Shown: positions 37,542 through 47,152, numbered from the stretch's first letter. The stretch is 64,000 nt of DNA from Vibrio renipiscarius (GCF_000827885.1 NZ_JTKH01000006.1:124001-188000), one strand, 5' to 3'. Notes: generated from the sequence alone by a model not told the origin. Numbers and translations are program-made.

Positions 37542-38468
37542 ATGACGGGTATTCTTGATTCTGTGAATCAGCGTACACAACTCGTCGGTCAAAACCGATT
37601 GGAATTACTCACATTTCGCCTGATGGGTCGTCAGCGTTATGGGATTAATGTGTTCAAAGTTAAAGAAGTACTCCAATGCCCTAAGCTGACTGTCATTCCG
37701 AACTTGCACCGCCTTGTAAAAGGCATTGCGCATATTCGCGGCCATACCGTATCGGTGATTGATTTAAGTTTAGCGATTGGTGGCCGACCGACGACCGATA
37801 TTGATAAAGCGTTCGTGGTGATTGCGGAGTTTAACCGCTCGATTCAAGCTTTCTTGGTGTCTTCGGTTGAGCGTATTATCAATATGCACTGGGAGGCGAT
37901 TTTGCCACCTCCTCAGGGTTCAGGCAGAGCACATTACCTGACCGCGGTGACCAACATTGATAATGAACTCGTTGAAATCTTAGATGTTGAAAAGATTTTG
38001 GCTGAAATTGCACCCGTTGATGAAACCATGGATGCGAACATTGGCGCGGAGATCGCACAGGCGCAAATGGATAAACCAACGGTTCGTCGTATTTTAATTG
38101 CCGATGATTCTACCGTGGCACGTAAGCAAGTTGAGCGTGCGATTACCTCAATAGGCTTTGAAGTTGTCTCGGTGAAAGATGGCAAAGAAGCGTATGAAAA
38201 ATTACTTGAGATGGCGTCTCATGGGCCGATTGATGATCAAATTGCCTTAGTCATCTCAGATATTGAAATGCCCGAAATGGATGGATACACCTTAACGGCC
38301 GAAATTCGCCGTCATCCAGAACTGAAAGGTTTATATGTAATACTCCACTCATCACTGAGTGGTGTCTTTAACCAAGCAATGGTTGAGCGTGTAGGAGCCA
38401 ATTCTTTCATCGCGAAATTTAACCCAGACGAGCTTGGTCATGCAGTGAAGACTGCACTTATCAATTAA
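37542..38468 (+). CDS. cheV: Chemotaxis coupling protein CheV
   Basis: A 308-residue cytoplasmic protein. An N-terminal CheW-like domain (about residues 15-165, LLTFRLMGRQRYGINVFKVKEV) couples receptors to CheA. A C-terminal receiver domain (about residues 180-300) has the phospho-acceptor aspartate in LVISDIEMPEMDGY and the acidic pair IADDST. It tunes receptor-kinase coupling in adaptation. cheR follows 10 bases later. The start follows GAGAGGAG. Confidence 0.96.
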   Translation: MTGILDSVNQRTQLVGQNRLELLTFRLMGRQRYGINVFKVKEVLQCPKLTVIPNLHRLVKGIAHIRGHTVSVIDLSLAIGGRPTTDIDKAFVVIAEFNRSIQAFLVSSVERIINMHWEAILPPPQGSGRAHYLTAVTNIDNELVEILDVEKILAEIAPVDETMDANIGAEIAQAQMDKPTVRRILIADDSTVARKQVERAITSIGFEVVSVKDGKEAYEKLLEMASHGPIDDQIALVISDIEMPEMDGYTLTAEIRRHPELKGLYVILHSSLSGVFNQAMVERVGANSFIAKFNPDELGHAVKTALIN

Positions 38469-38478
38469 AGAGAAGTGA

Positions 38479-39306
38479 ATGACAGCGATAACAATAAGCG
38501 ATCAAGAGTATCGTGACTTTAGCCGTTTTCTAGAGTCCCAATGCGGTATTGTGCTTGGTGAAAGTAAGCAATATCTCGTTCGCAGCCGTTTAAGCCCTTT
38601 AGTAACTAAATTTAAACTGGCTTCACTGTCGGATTTATTGCGCGATGTGGTGACCGGCCGAAACCGTGAACTTCGTATTGCCGCGGTTGATGCGATGACA
38701 ACCAACGAAACACTTTGGTTCCGTGATAGTTATCCATTTACCGTTTTGGCGGACAAGATTTTTCCTGAAGTGGCCGCAAATCGACGTCCGATAAAGATTT
38801 GGTCGGCGGCGAGTTCTTCAGGACAAGAGCCATATTCCATGGCGATGACGGTGCTAGAAACACAAATGCGTAAGCCGGGAATGCTACCAAGCGTATCGAT
38901 CACGGCAACCGATATTTCGACTCATATGCTGGATATGTGCCGCGCTGGCGTGTACGACAACCTGGCATTGGGTCGTGGTTTATCACCTGAACGTCGTCGC
39001 ACCTTCTTTGAAGACGCGGGCGAAGGCCGCATGAAGGTGAAAGATAACGTTAAGCGACTGGTGAGTTTCCGCCCGCAAAACCTGATGGACAGCTACGCGC
39101 TGCTCGGCAAGTTTGATATTATTTTCTGTCGCAACGTGTTGATTTATTTCTCTCCTGAGATGAAGTCAAAAGTGCTGAATCAAATGGCCAATAGCCTAAA
39201 CCCGGGTGGCTACCTTTTATTAGGGGCTTCGGAGTCTTTGACTGGTCTCACCGATCGTTTTGAAATGGTGCGTTGTAACCCAGGTATTATCTACAAACTG
39301 AAGTAA
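38479..39306 (+). CDS. cheR: Chemotaxis protein methyltransferase CheR
   Basis: A 275-residue SAM-dependent enzyme that methylates receptor glutamates. The N-terminal helical domain is about residues 1-90. The SAM-binding motif is IKIWSAASSSGQEPYSMA near residue 100. The motif FDIIFCRNVLIYF near 215 is typical. Length is normal. It ends in a terminator before flgB, so cheVR form a separate unit. Confidence 0.96.
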   Translation: MTAITISDQEYRDFSRFLESQCGIVLGESKQYLVRSRLSPLVTKFKLASLSDLLRDVVTGRNRELRIAAVDAMTTNETLWFRDSYPFTVLADKIFPEVAANRRPIKIWSAASSSGQEPYSMAMTVLETQMRKPGMLPSVSITATDISTHMLDMCRAGVYDNLALGRGLSPERRRTFFEDAGEGRMKVKDNVKRLVSFRPQNLMDSYALLGKFDIIFCRNVLIYFSPEMKSKVLNQMANSLNPGGYLLLGASESLTGLTDRFEMVRCNPGIIYKLK

Positions 39307-39333
39307 GTGCCGTTTGGTCACCTATCATTGAAG

Positions 39334-39357
39334 AACCCAGCCCAGGCTGGGTTTTTT
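39334..39357 (+). terminator. Terminator after cheVR
   Basis: A stem of eight pairs (AACCCAGC/GCTGGGTT) with loop CCAG and a T-run. Confidence 0.88.
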
Positions 39358-39419
39358 ATTATGGGTTGTCGGGGTTTGGAGAAGAAAACCCCCGATGCCG
39401 ATGAGTGTGACATCTAAAG

Positions 39420-39437
39420 TTGGTACGTATATTGCTT
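39420..39437 (+). promoter_or_regulatory. Sigma-54 promoter of the flgBCDE unit
   Basis: TTGGTACGTATATTGCTT has GG and GC separated by ten bases, as in the -24/-12 consensus. It lies about 45 bases upstream of flgB. Confidence 0.85.
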
Positions 39438-39479
39438 TGTTATTGGCAATAACAGTCAGTTCTGAATATAGAGGCAAAC

Positions 39480-39875
39480 ATGGCTATTTCTTTTGACAAG
39501 GCTTTAGGCGTTCATCAACATACAGTCGGTGTACGTGAGCGCAATGCGGAAGTGATTTCCAGCAATATCGCTCAATCTAATACGCCAGGTTACAAAGCGA
39601 AAGGCATGAACTTTAATAAGGCATTGCAGGCGGCAACATCAGAGGCAAGTATCGGTCTTAACCGCACTGATGGTCGGCATATTCCTGCCTCTTCCAGAGT
39701 GACAGGGGAAGTGCAATATCGACTTCCAACACAACCTGACACCGGTGACGGCAACACGGTCGATGTGGATTTAGAGCGTAACTTGTTTATGCAAAACCAA
39801 ATCAGACACCAAGCGTCAATCGACTTCTTAGGAAGTAAATTCAAGAACTTAACTAAAGCAATTAAAGGGGAATAA
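39480..39875 (+). CDS. flgB: Flagellar proximal rod protein FlgB
   Basis: A 131-residue rod protein, exported through the flagellar export apparatus. The N-terminal helical region contains RNAEVISSNIAQSNTPGYKAK, typical of the axial family. The C-terminus ends in a helical region (FLGSKFKNLTKAI). It starts the rod-hook operon, with a sigma-54 promoter upstream and flgC following 4 bases later. Confidence 0.95.
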   Translation: MAISFDKALGVHQHTVGVRERNAEVISSNIAQSNTPGYKAKGMNFNKALQAATSEASIGLNRTDGRHIPASSRVTGEVQYRLPTQPDTGDGNTVDVDLERNLFMQNQIRHQASIDFLGSKFKNLTKAIKGE

Positions 39876-39879
39876 TTAG

Positions 39880-40296
39880 ATGAGCTTATTTAACGTATTC
39901 AATGTGACTGGTTCTGCCATGAGTGCTGAATCCGTTCGTCTAAATACTACCTCCAGCAACTTAGCGAACGCAGACAGCGTCTCAAGCTCAGCGAAAGAGA
40001 CGTATAAAGCGCGCCATGCAGTGTTTGGTGCTGAGTTAAGTAAAGCACAATACGGTCGTGACCATAATGTGCCAGTGAAAGTGTTGGGGATTGTTGAAAG
40101 TGATAAACCGTTGAATGCGGAATACAACCCTGATCATCCTCTTGCGAATGGCGAAGGCTATATTTATAAGCCGAATGTCAACGTAATGGAGGAGATGGCA
40201 AACATGATTTCTGCTTCTCGTTCATATCAAACGAACGTTCAAGTCGCGGATGCGAGTAAACAAATGCTGCTGCGTACGCTGCAGATGGGTCAATAG
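39880..40296 (+). CDS. flgC: Flagellar proximal rod protein FlgC
   Basis: A 138-residue rod protein of the axial family. It has the N-terminal motif VRLNTTSSNLANADSVS and the C-terminal VNVMEEMANMISASRSYQTNVQ. It starts 4 bases after flgB, with ribosome site AAAGGGG inside the end of flgB, and precedes flgD by 16 bases. Confidence 0.96.
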   Translation: MSLFNVFNVTGSAMSAESVRLNTTSSNLANADSVSSSAKETYKARHAVFGAELSKAQYGRDHNVPVKVLGIVESDKPLNAEYNPDHPLANGEGYIYKPNVNVMEEMANMISASRSYQTNVQVADASKQMLLRTLQMGQ

Positions 40297-40312
40297 GGAT
40301 AGGGGGTAACGT

Positions 40313-41020
40313 ATGGCCGGAATTAATAACGTTGGTCAAAGCGGCTTGTCCTATGTCGACCAGCTTAAAGCGCTTCAAGAGCAAAAAAAGCCAGAAGGAA
40401 CAACCGGTAAACAAGATCTTAAACAAGAAGACTTTTTATCGTTGCTAACCAAACAGCTTGCTCAACAAGATCCATTTAAGCCAGTCGGCAACGATCAGAT
40501 GATTGCTCAAATGGCCTCATTTGCCACGGTTGATGGCATTGGAAAAATGAACAATCAGTTTGACACATTGAACGCCTCAATGACGTCTAACCAAGCGCTA
40601 CAAGCCTCGACTCTCGTTGGACGGGATGTCTTAGTCCCAGGGGCGGCAGGCTTAAAGCAAGACGGCAAATCGATGGCGGCAATGGTGAAATTGCCACAAA
40701 ATGTCGACAACATGTTTGTCCGCGTAGAGAACGAGATGGGCCAATTGGTTCGAACGTTTGAAGTGGGGGCAAAAACCGCGGGCGACAACCGTGTGGTTTG
40801 GGACGGTAAAGATGAGAACGGTAATTCATTGCCGACTGGCAAGTACAAGATGAAAGCATCGGGCTTGTTAGAGGGAGAGAACCAAGAGTTTGCCGTATCC
40901 ACATACGCAAACGTCAACAGTGTTCTTCTTGGTAAAGGTGATGGAAACGTACTACTCAATCTGGCTGGCTTTGAATCCCCAGTTCGACTTGCTGAAGTAC
41001 TTGAAGTAGGCAAAGCGTAG
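40313..41020 (+). CDS. flgD: Flagellar hook assembly cap protein FlgD
   Basis: A 235-residue protein that caps the growing hook and guides FlgE assembly. The N-terminal export region contains QEDFLSLLTKQLAQQDPFKPVGNDQMIAQMASF. The C-terminal part (about residues 90-235) holds the FLN/Ig-like and tudor-like domains, including WDGKDENGNSLPTGKYK. It lies in the standard flgC-flgD-flgE order. Long antisense frames over it are shadows. Confidence 0.96.
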   Translation: MAGINNVGQSGLSYVDQLKALQEQKKPEGTTGKQDLKQEDFLSLLTKQLAQQDPFKPVGNDQMIAQMASFATVDGIGKMNNQFDTLNASMTSNQALQASTLVGRDVLVPGAAGLKQDGKSMAAMVKLPQNVDNMFVRVENEMGQLVRTFEVGAKTAGDNRVVWDGKDENGNSLPTGKYKMKASGLLEGENQEFAVSTYANVNSVLLGKGDGNVLLNLAGFESPVRLAEVLEVGKA

Positions 41021-41048
41021 CAACGCGAGCGAGATAGGAGAATTTAGA

Positions 41049-42353
41049 ATGTCATATGTATCATTAAGCGGGTTATCAGCGGCTCAGTTAGATCTGAATA
41101 CCACCAGTAACAACATTGCAAACGCGAACACGTTTGGTTTTAAAGAATCTCGTGCAGAGTTTGGTGATGTATATTCAAACTCGTTATTTACCAACTCTAA
41201 GACCTCTGCGGGTCAAGGTGTTCAGGCAAATAAAGTGGCGCAGCAATTTCATGAAGGTTCGAGTGTTTACACCAACAACCCGCTTGATTTGCGCGTATCT
41301 GGCACCGGTTTCTTTTCTGTGGCGAAAGAGCGTTTGATCCCTCAGCAAAATGAGCTGACGCGTAATGGTGCGTTCCACTTGAACAAAGATAACTACATGG
41401 TGACTTCGAACGAAGAATACCTATTGGGCTATCAAGTGAATCAAGATACGGGTGACGTTCTTTCTTATGAACCAACTCCGCTGAACATTCCGGCTGAATT
41501 TGGTAAGCCAAAGCAGACTGCGAACATCGAAGTGGGCGTCAACCTACCGGCCAATGGCGATCTTAAAAATCCGGCGCTGTTTGATTATTCTGATCCAGAT
41601 ACCTACAACCGCTCAACGTCATCGACGATTTATGACTCGATGGGTCAATCTTACAAGATGACCACGTACTACTTGAAAGATCAGACGCAGCCAAACACAT
41701 GGCAAACTTACTATACCGTTACGGATAAAGCTGGCGAAAAACCGCTGAATATTACCGCGGGTGATGCCAATAACGGCAAAGGCCATATTGGCCACACAAT
41801 GAAATTCAACAATGATGGTACGTTGGCGAGCTTAAATAATGGCCAAAATATCGTCAGTGACCCTATTGGTGGGGGCGCCAACCCAATCGATATGAATGGC
41901 GCAGATCCAAGCCAAACACTGTCTTTTGGTCTTGATTCAGCAACGCAGTTTGCCGCGCCTTTCGAATTAACCAAATTTGATGAAGATGGTGCTACAACGG
42001 GCTTTCTGACTAAGATCGATTTTGATGAAAACGGCAGTGTGTTGGGGACGTACTCTAACGGTGAGAACATCACTCTTGGTCGTGTTGCCCTAGTTCGAGT
42101 GTCTAACGAGCAAGGTCTGGATAAGAAGGGCGGCTCGCAGTGGGATTCAACCCAAGCTTCGGGCGATAAAATTTGGGGTGAATCGAATAAGGGTTCATTT
42201 GGTACGATCAACAATGGTTCGCTTGAGCAATCAAACATTGATATGACCCAAGAGCTGGTGGATCTGATTTCCGCGCAACGTAACTTCCAAGCAAACTCCC
42301 GTTCTCTAGAAGTTCACAACCAGCTACAACAGAACATCCTGCAAATTCGTTAA
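41049..42353 (+). CDS. flgE: Flagellar hook protein FlgE
   Basis: A 434-residue hook subunit. The N-terminal motif LSAAQLDLNTTSNNIANANTFG and the C-terminal NIDMTQELVDLISAQRNFQA are the conserved D0 helices of axial proteins. The centre (about residues 100-370) is the variable surface domain. The length is in the usual 400-440 range. It ends the flgBCDE stretch, with a hairpin and a sigma-54 promoter before flgF. Confidence 0.97.
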   Translation: MSYVSLSGLSAAQLDLNTTSNNIANANTFGFKESRAEFGDVYSNSLFTNSKTSAGQGVQANKVAQQFHEGSSVYTNNPLDLRVSGTGFFSVAKERLIPQQNELTRNGAFHLNKDNYMVTSNEEYLLGYQVNQDTGDVLSYEPTPLNIPAEFGKPKQTANIEVGVNLPANGDLKNPALFDYSDPDTYNRSTSSTIYDSMGQSYKMTTYYLKDQTQPNTWQTYYTVTDKAGEKPLNITAGDANNGKGHIGHTMKFNNDGTLASLNNGQNIVSDPIGGGANPIDMNGADPSQTLSFGLDSATQFAAPFELTKFDEDGATTGFLTKIDFDENGSVLGTYSNGENITLGRVALVRVSNEQGLDKKGGSQWDSTQASGDKIWGESNKGSFGTINNGSLEQSNIDMTQELVDLISAQRNFQANSRSLEVHNQLQQNILQIR

Positions 42354-42386
42354 TTCTCTTAAACGAATTCACCGCGCTTTATTAGA

Positions 42387-42418
42387 ATGGCAACTGAGCG
42401 GCAACGTCTGGTTGCCAT
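42387..42418 (+). other. Hairpin between flgE and flgF
   Basis: Arms ATGGCAAC (42387-42394) and GTTGCCAT (42411-42418) form a perfect eight-pair stem, with a 16-base loop. There is no T-run. It may stabilise the flgBCDE mRNA 3' end or cause partial termination. Confidence 0.55.
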
Positions 42419-42507
42419 CGTTGCCACTTGCCCTTCTTTCTCTTTTTATCTCATTTTAAATCAGTGCTCATTGCGCGCATAATATTGATTAATAACAATA
42501 ATTTATT

Positions 42508-42526
42508 GTGGCATAACAATTGCTTA
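42508..42526 (+). promoter_or_regulatory. Sigma-54 promoter of the flgFGHIJ unit
   Basis: TGTGGCATAACAATTGCTT has GG and GC separated by ten bases. It is in the 190-base gap between flgE and flgF, about 35 bases upstream of the flgF start. Confidence 0.8.
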
Positions 42527-42559
42527 TTTATCGCTGAATAGTGATTTTTGGAGCAAGTT

Positions 42560-43309
42560 ATGGATCGTTCTCTGTTTCTCGCCATGAGCGGTGCCAAGCA
42601 AAATATGCAGGCATTACAGCTCAGAGCGAACAACTTAGCCAACGTCGGCACCACCGGTTTTCGTGCTGATTTAGCACAAGCGCGTTCAATGCAAGCGTAT
42701 GGCGATGGTTTGCCGACGCGCGTATTCAGCATGACCGAACGTCCGGGGCATAACTTCCAACAAGGCAGCGTGATCACCACGGGTCGCGATCTTGATGTTA
42801 CCGTCCAAGGCGATGGTTGGATTTCGGTGCTGGATAAAACAGGCACAGAAGGCTTAACTCGCAACGGTAATCTGCAAGTGGATACCAATGGCCTATTGAT
42901 CAGCGGCAGCGGTAATTTAGTGCTTGGTGAAGGTGGCGCGCCAATTACTTTGCCTGTACCGGTGAGCAAAGTAGAAATTGGCAACGATGGCACCATCTCA
43001 GTTGTCCCACAAGGTGCGCCTGCTGATGCGATGGAAATCGTTGACCGCATTAAACTGGTTCGCATTGATAACCAATCACTATTCAAAGATGTAAACGGCC
43101 TATTTCGTGCGAAAAATCCCAATGTGGCATACGAAAGCGATGCCGGTGTAAAGCTACTAAAAGGGGCGATCGAAGGAAGTAACGTCAACGCGGTGGGTGA
43201 AATGACGGCATTGATTGATCTTCAACGTCAATTTGAAATGCAGGTCAAAATGATGAGCACAGCGGAAGAGATGGACAAAGCTTCTGACACGCTACTTCGT
43301 TCTAGCTAA
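42560..43309 (+). CDS. flgF: Flagellar proximal rod protein FlgF
   Basis: A 249-residue rod protein of the FlgF/FlgG axial family. The N-terminal motif QLRANNLANVGTTGFRADL and the C-terminal GSNVNAVGEMTALIDLQRQFEM are typical. I chose ATG 42560 because GGAG lies about seven bases upstream and the protein then starts MDRSLFLAMSG, like other FlgF proteins. A frame from TTG 42548 includes the ribosome site. It is followed 19 bases later by flgG. Confidence 0.95.
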   Translation: MDRSLFLAMSGAKQNMQALQLRANNLANVGTTGFRADLAQARSMQAYGDGLPTRVFSMTERPGHNFQQGSVITTGRDLDVTVQGDGWISVLDKTGTEGLTRNGNLQVDTNGLLISGSGNLVLGEGGAPITLPVPVSKVEIGNDGTISVVPQGAPADAMEIVDRIKLVRIDNQSLFKDVNGLFRAKNPNVAYESDAGVKLLKGAIEGSNVNAVGEMTALIDLQRQFEMQVKMMSTAEEMDKASDTLLRSS

Positions 43310-43328
43310 TAGTTTTTAGGAGATAACG

Positions 43329-44117
43329 ATGCATCCGGCACTATGGGTAAGTAAGACTGGCTTAGACGCTCAGCAAACCAATATTTCAACGATTTCAAAT
43401 AACTTGGCGAACGCCTCAACCATCGGTTACAAAAAAAGCCGTGCGGTATTTGAAGATCTTTTTTACCAAAATATCAACCAAGCGGGCGGTCAGTCTTCAC
43501 AGAATACTGAACTTCCGAGTGGTTTAATGCTTGGGGCAGGCTCAAAGGTTGTGGCAACCCAAAAGGTCCACACCAACGGTAATGCGCAAACCACCACCAA
43601 TAGCTTAGACATGATGATCGAAGGCGATGGTTTCTTCCAAGTCCTAATGCCAGACGGCAACATCGGCTATAGCCGTAACGGCCAGTTTACGGTTAATGAC
43701 GAAGGTGTCGTCGTAACGTCGGGCGCGGGTTATTCACTTGAGCCAGAAATTGCGATCCCTGAAGATGCGATTGGCATTACTGTCGGTACTGACGGTGAAG
43801 TTTCAGTGCGCTTACGTGGTCAACAAGATAACCAAGTGATTGGTCAGATCACCACGGTCGATTTTATTAACCCAGGTGGCCTAGAGCCAGTGGGGCAAAA
43901 CCTGTACTTACCAACCGGTGCCAGTGGGGATCCACAAGAAGGCGTTCCGGGTTTTGATGGTTTTGGTAAAGTGCGCCAATCAATGTTGGAAACCTCAAAC
44001 GTTAACGTGACTGAAGAGTTGGTTAACATGATCGAAGCGCAACGTGTCTACGAAATGAATTCAAAAGTGATTTCAGCGGTAGATAAGATGATGAGCTTTG
44101 TGAACCAACAGCTCTAA
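43329..44117 (+). CDS. flgG: Flagellar distal rod protein FlgG
   Basis: A 262-residue distal rod protein. The N-terminal segment LDAQQTNISTISNNLANASTIGYKK and the C-terminal SNVNVTEELVNMIEAQRVYEMN are the axial signatures. The length is the usual 260-262. It is preceded by a good ribosome site, TAGGAG, and followed by flgH after 29 bases. Confidence 0.97.
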   Translation: MHPALWVSKTGLDAQQTNISTISNNLANASTIGYKKSRAVFEDLFYQNINQAGGQSSQNTELPSGLMLGAGSKVVATQKVHTNGNAQTTTNSLDMMIEGDGFFQVLMPDGNIGYSRNGQFTVNDEGVVVTSGAGYSLEPEIAIPEDAIGITVGTDGEVSVRLRGQQDNQVIGQITTVDFINPGGLEPVGQNLYLPTGASGDPQEGVPGFDGFGKVRQSMLETSNVNVTEELVNMIEAQRVYEMNSKVISAVDKMMSFVNQQL

Positions 44118-44146
44118 TTGAGTGAAAGCATCAAGAGGTCACTAGA

Positions 44147-44935
44147 ATGAATCGCATCTTAACTCTAATTGCCATTGCGTTAATGTCAGGCTGTACTATG
44201 TTAGAACCGCCGATTGAAACGCCCGATGTCGTACAAGGCACCACCACGGTGGATGCGGTTGAAGGCGATAAATCGGACGATGATAGTACGGGCATTATTG
44301 ATACTTTACGCGGTCGTAATGATCCTGTGGCAGGCGATCCTGCTTGGGCACCGATTCATCCTAAACATGAGCCTGAGCACTATGCTGCGGAGACAGGATC
44401 GCTGTTCAATACGAGCAGCTCCAGAGCCGTAACCAGCTTGTATAATGATTCAAAACCTCGTGGTATTGGCGATATTATTACCGTGACGATGGATGAAAGC
44501 ACTAAGGCGGCAAAAAGTGCCGATGCTGATCTGTCAAAAAATAATGCGGCCACGATGGATCCATTAGAGGTGGGTGGGCAGCAGCTCAATATGGGCGACT
44601 ACAATTTTTCGTATAACCTTAAAAACGACAATAAATTCACCGGAAGTGCGGCCGCGAATCAAAGCAATAGCATCTCTGGTTCAATCACGGTTGAAGTAGT
44701 TGAAGTGCTCGCGAACGGTAACTTAGTGATTCGTGGTGAAAAATGGCTAACGCTAAACACCGGTGATGAATACATCCGCCTTAGCGGCACGATTCGTCCG
44801 GATGACATCAGCTACGATAACACCATCGCTTCAACCCGCGTTTCAAACGCCCGTATTCGCTATTCAGGCACGGGTACTCAACAAGATATGCAAGAACCTG
44901 GATTCTTGGCACGATTCTTCAATGTATCCCTGTAA
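44147..44935 (+). CDS. flgH: Flagellar L-ring protein FlgH
   Basis: A 262-residue outer-membrane lipoprotein that forms the L ring bushing. The signal peptide ends in the lipobox LMSGC (Cys16). The core motif [17 protein letters not shown], the Ser/Asn-rich centre, and [25 protein letters not shown] are conserved. It has a longer acidic N-terminal region than the E. coli protein. A hairpin separates it from flgI. Confidence 0.96.
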   Translation: MNRILTLIAIALMSGCTMLEPPIETPDVVQGTTTVDAVEGDKSDDDSTGIIDTLRGRNDPVAGDPAWAPIHPKHEPEHYAAETGSLFNTSSSRAVTSLYNDSKPRGIGDIITVTMDESTKAAKSADADLSKNNAATMDPLEVGGQQLNMGDYNFSYNLKNDNKFTGSAAANQSNSISGSITVEVVEVLANGNLVIRGEKWLTLNTGDEYIRLSGTIRPDDISYDNTIASTRVSNARIRYSGTGTQQDMQEPGFLARFFNVSL

Positions 44936-44944
44936 TTCGATTTA

Positions 44945-44968
44945 AAGGCGGTGTTTTGACACCGCCTT
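44945..44968 (+). other. Strong hairpin between flgH and flgI
   Basis: A perfect ten-pair GC-rich stem (AAGGCGGTGT/ACACCGCCTT) with a four-base loop, lying ten bases after the flgH stop and 18 before flgI. There is no T-run, so it is probably an mRNA stability or partial attenuation element within the operon. Confidence 0.7.
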
Positions 44969-44985
44969 AAGTTACAGGTATCGCA

Positions 44986-46077
44986 ATGCACAAAGTCATT
45001 CTCTTCATCACCTCACTATTGTTGATGGCCACCTCCGCTCAAGCGGCACGTATTAAAGACGTCGCACAGGTTGCGGGTGTTCGGAGCAACCAATTAGTGG
45101 GTTACGGTCTAGTCACAGGCTTACCGGGAACGGGGGAATCCACACCGTTTACCGACCAAAGTTTCAATGCGATGCTGCAAAACTTCGGCATTCAATTGCC
45201 GCCAGGCACCAAACCTAAAACCAAAAACGTTGCGGCGGTCCTTGTGACGGCTGAATTGCCGGCTTTTTCAAAGCAAGGGCAAAGTATTGATGTCACGGTC
45301 TCTTCCATTGGCTCAGCCAAAAGCCTACGCGGCGGCACACTGATGCAAACCATGATGAAAGGCTTGGATGGTCAAGTGTACGCGGTGGCACAAGGTAATT
45401 TGGTCGTGAGTGGTTTTAGTGCGTCGGGCGCGGATGGCTCTAAAATTGTCGGCAACAACCCCACCGCAGGTATGATTTCAAACGGTGCGATGGTGGAGCG
45501 TGAAATTCCAAGCCCGTTTAGTCGCGGCGACTTCATCACGTTTAACCTGCTTGAATCTGATTTTACCACCGCGCAGCGTTTGGCGGACGCGGTCAATAAC
45601 TTCCTTGGTCCACAAATGGCACAAGCGGTCGATGCGACTTCAGTTAAAGTTCGCGCTCCGCGTGATACTAGCCAACGCGTGGCGTTTCTATCGGCGGTTG
45701 AAAACCTAGAGTTTGACCCGGCAGAAGGTTCGGCAAAAATCATTGTGAACTCGCGTACGGGCACGATAGTGGTCGGCAAGCATGTTCGCTTGAAAGCGGC
45801 TGCCGTGACCCATGGTGGTATGACTGTCGCGATTAAAGAAAATCTCAACGTTAGCCAGCCAAATGCTTTTGGCGGCGGCAACACGGTTGTCGTGCCTGAT
45901 TCTGAGATTGAAGTGACCGAAGAACAAGGGAAAATGTTTAAGTTTGAACCGGGCTTAACGCTTGACGATTTGGTGCGAGCGGTGAATGAAGTTGGCGCTG
46001 CGCCTTCGGATTTGATGGCTATCTTACAAGCACTGAAGCAAGCCGGTGCAATTGAAGGTCAATTGATCATTATTTAA
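44986..46077 (+). CDS. flgI: Flagellar P-ring protein FlgI
   Basis: A 363-residue periplasmic protein forming the P ring around the rod in the peptidoglycan layer. The signal peptide (residues 1-20) is cut after AQA. The conserved start [30 protein letters not shown] and the C-terminal [32 protein letters not shown] are typical. No helix-breaking gaps or truncation are seen. FlgA, encoded nearby, assists its assembly. Confidence 0.97.
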   Translation: MHKVILFITSLLLMATSAQAARIKDVAQVAGVRSNQLVGYGLVTGLPGTGESTPFTDQSFNAMLQNFGIQLPPGTKPKTKNVAAVLVTAELPAFSKQGQSIDVTVSSIGSAKSLRGGTLMQTMMKGLDGQVYAVAQGNLVVSGFSASGADGSKIVGNNPTAGMISNGAMVEREIPSPFSRGDFITFNLLESDFTTAQRLADAVNNFLGPQMAQAVDATSVKVRAPRDTSQRVAFLSAVENLEFDPAEGSAKIIVNSRTGTIVVGKHVRLKAAAVTHGGMTVAIKENLNVSQPNAFGGGNTVVVPDSEIEVTEEQGKMFKFEPGLTLDDLVRAVNEVGAAPSDLMAILQALKQAGAIEGQLIII

Positions 46078-46087
46078 GAGGTTTACT

Positions 46088-47011
46088 ATGATTAATAACG
46101 GCAATGACATTGGCTTCATTCACGATATTGCAGGGCTAGATAAGCTTCGCCAACAAGCGGTAAAAGGCGATGCTGCCAGTGAAAAAGAAGCGTTAACCGC
46201 GGCGGCTAAGCAATTTGAATCGATCTTCACGAGCATGTTATTTAAATCGATGCGTGACGCGAATGCCAGTTTTGATTCCGGTCTGTTAGACAGCCAAAAT
46301 CAGCAGTTTTACCGCCAGATGCAAGATGAGCAGATGGCGAGTGAATTAAGCTCATCAGGTTCGCTTGGCCTTGCGGATATGATTGTCGCGCAACTTAGCA
46401 CAGGATCAATTGAGAATAAAAGTGCTTCAAATCACGATGACTTTGCCGAGATTATGGAAAAAGTGGATCGGACTCGCCAATCTTATCCGTTACCAGATGC
46501 GAAACCTGTACAGGTTGAACCGGCAAAAACGGTGACAGCGAAAGCGGCAAACTTTGACTCACCGGAATCTTTTGTTGATTCGATGAAACCATATGCAGAA
46601 AAAGCAGCACGCGCATTGGGGGTGGATTCTTCATTGCTTTTAGCGCAAGCCGCATTGGAAACGGGATGGGGGCAAAAAATGGTTGCCAACACTCGAGGCA
46701 ATAGTCATAACCTATTTAACATCAAAGCGGATAAAAGCTGGGATGGCGGCAAGGTGGCCACGCAAACATTGGAATATCACCAAGGTGTGCCTGTTCAAGA
46801 GAAAGCGGCATTCCGTTCGTATTCTGATTATGAGCAAAGCTTTAATGACTATGTACGCTTTCTTAACGAAAATCCGCGTTATACCACCGCACTTCGTCAT
46901 GGGGGCAACTCCGAGCAGTTTATCCGTGGCATTCACCAAGCGGGTTATGCCACCGATCCTCAATATGCCGACAAGGTATTAAGAGTGAAAGAAAAAATAG
47001 ACCAAATGTAA
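46088..47011 (+). CDS. flgJ: Flagellar rod-capping muramidase FlgJ
   Basis: A 307-residue bifunctional protein. The N-terminal half (to about residue 110) is the rod-scaffold domain (AAKQFESIFTSMLFKSMRDANAS). The C-terminal half (about residues 155-305) is a glucosaminidase-type muramidase opening the peptidoglycan for the rod. Its catalytic glutamate is in AALETGWGQKM, and the Tyr-containing motif RSYSDYEQSFNDYV follows. It ends the flgFGHIJ unit with a terminator. Confidence 0.96.
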   Translation: MINNGNDIGFIHDIAGLDKLRQQAVKGDAASEKEALTAAAKQFESIFTSMLFKSMRDANASFDSGLLDSQNQQFYRQMQDEQMASELSSSGSLGLADMIVAQLSTGSIENKSASNHDDFAEIMEKVDRTRQSYPLPDAKPVQVEPAKTVTAKAANFDSPESFVDSMKPYAEKAARALGVDSSLLLAQAALETGWGQKMVANTRGNSHNLFNIKADKSWDGGKVATQTLEYHQGVPVQEKAAFRSYSDYEQSFNDYVRFLNENPRYTTALRHGGNSEQFIRGIHQAGYATDPQYADKVLRVKEKIDQM

Positions 47012-47014
47012 ACA

Positions 47015-47039
47015 GACTCACCTTCGGGTGAGTTTTTTT
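47015..47039 (+). terminator. Terminator after flgJ
   Basis: A seven-pair stem (ACTCACC/GGTGAGT) closed by the stable loop TTCG, followed by seven T residues. Confidence 0.9.
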
Positions 47040-47079
47040 ATTCCTCTCATCATAAGCCCACTCACGCACGACCTTATGA

Positions 47080-47098
47080 TTGGCACATATATTGCTTT
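47080..47098 (+). promoter_or_regulatory. Sigma-54 promoter of flgKL
   Basis: TTGGCACATATATTGCTTT matches the -24/-12 consensus, with GG and GC ten bases apart. It lies about 55 bases upstream of flgK. Confidence 0.9.
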
Positions 47099-47152
47099 TA
47101 ACTAATCAGTTATTCAGCTTACGCTGATTTTATTCGATTTTTTGGGGGCAAT

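Noticed and set aside
42451..43188. A 245-codon antisense ORF over flgF.
   Set aside because: It runs fully opposite a well-supported rod gene, has no family features, and is a codon-bias shadow.
45372..45884. A 170-codon antisense ORF over flgI.
   Set aside because: Same reasoning: the sense frame is a complete FlgI.
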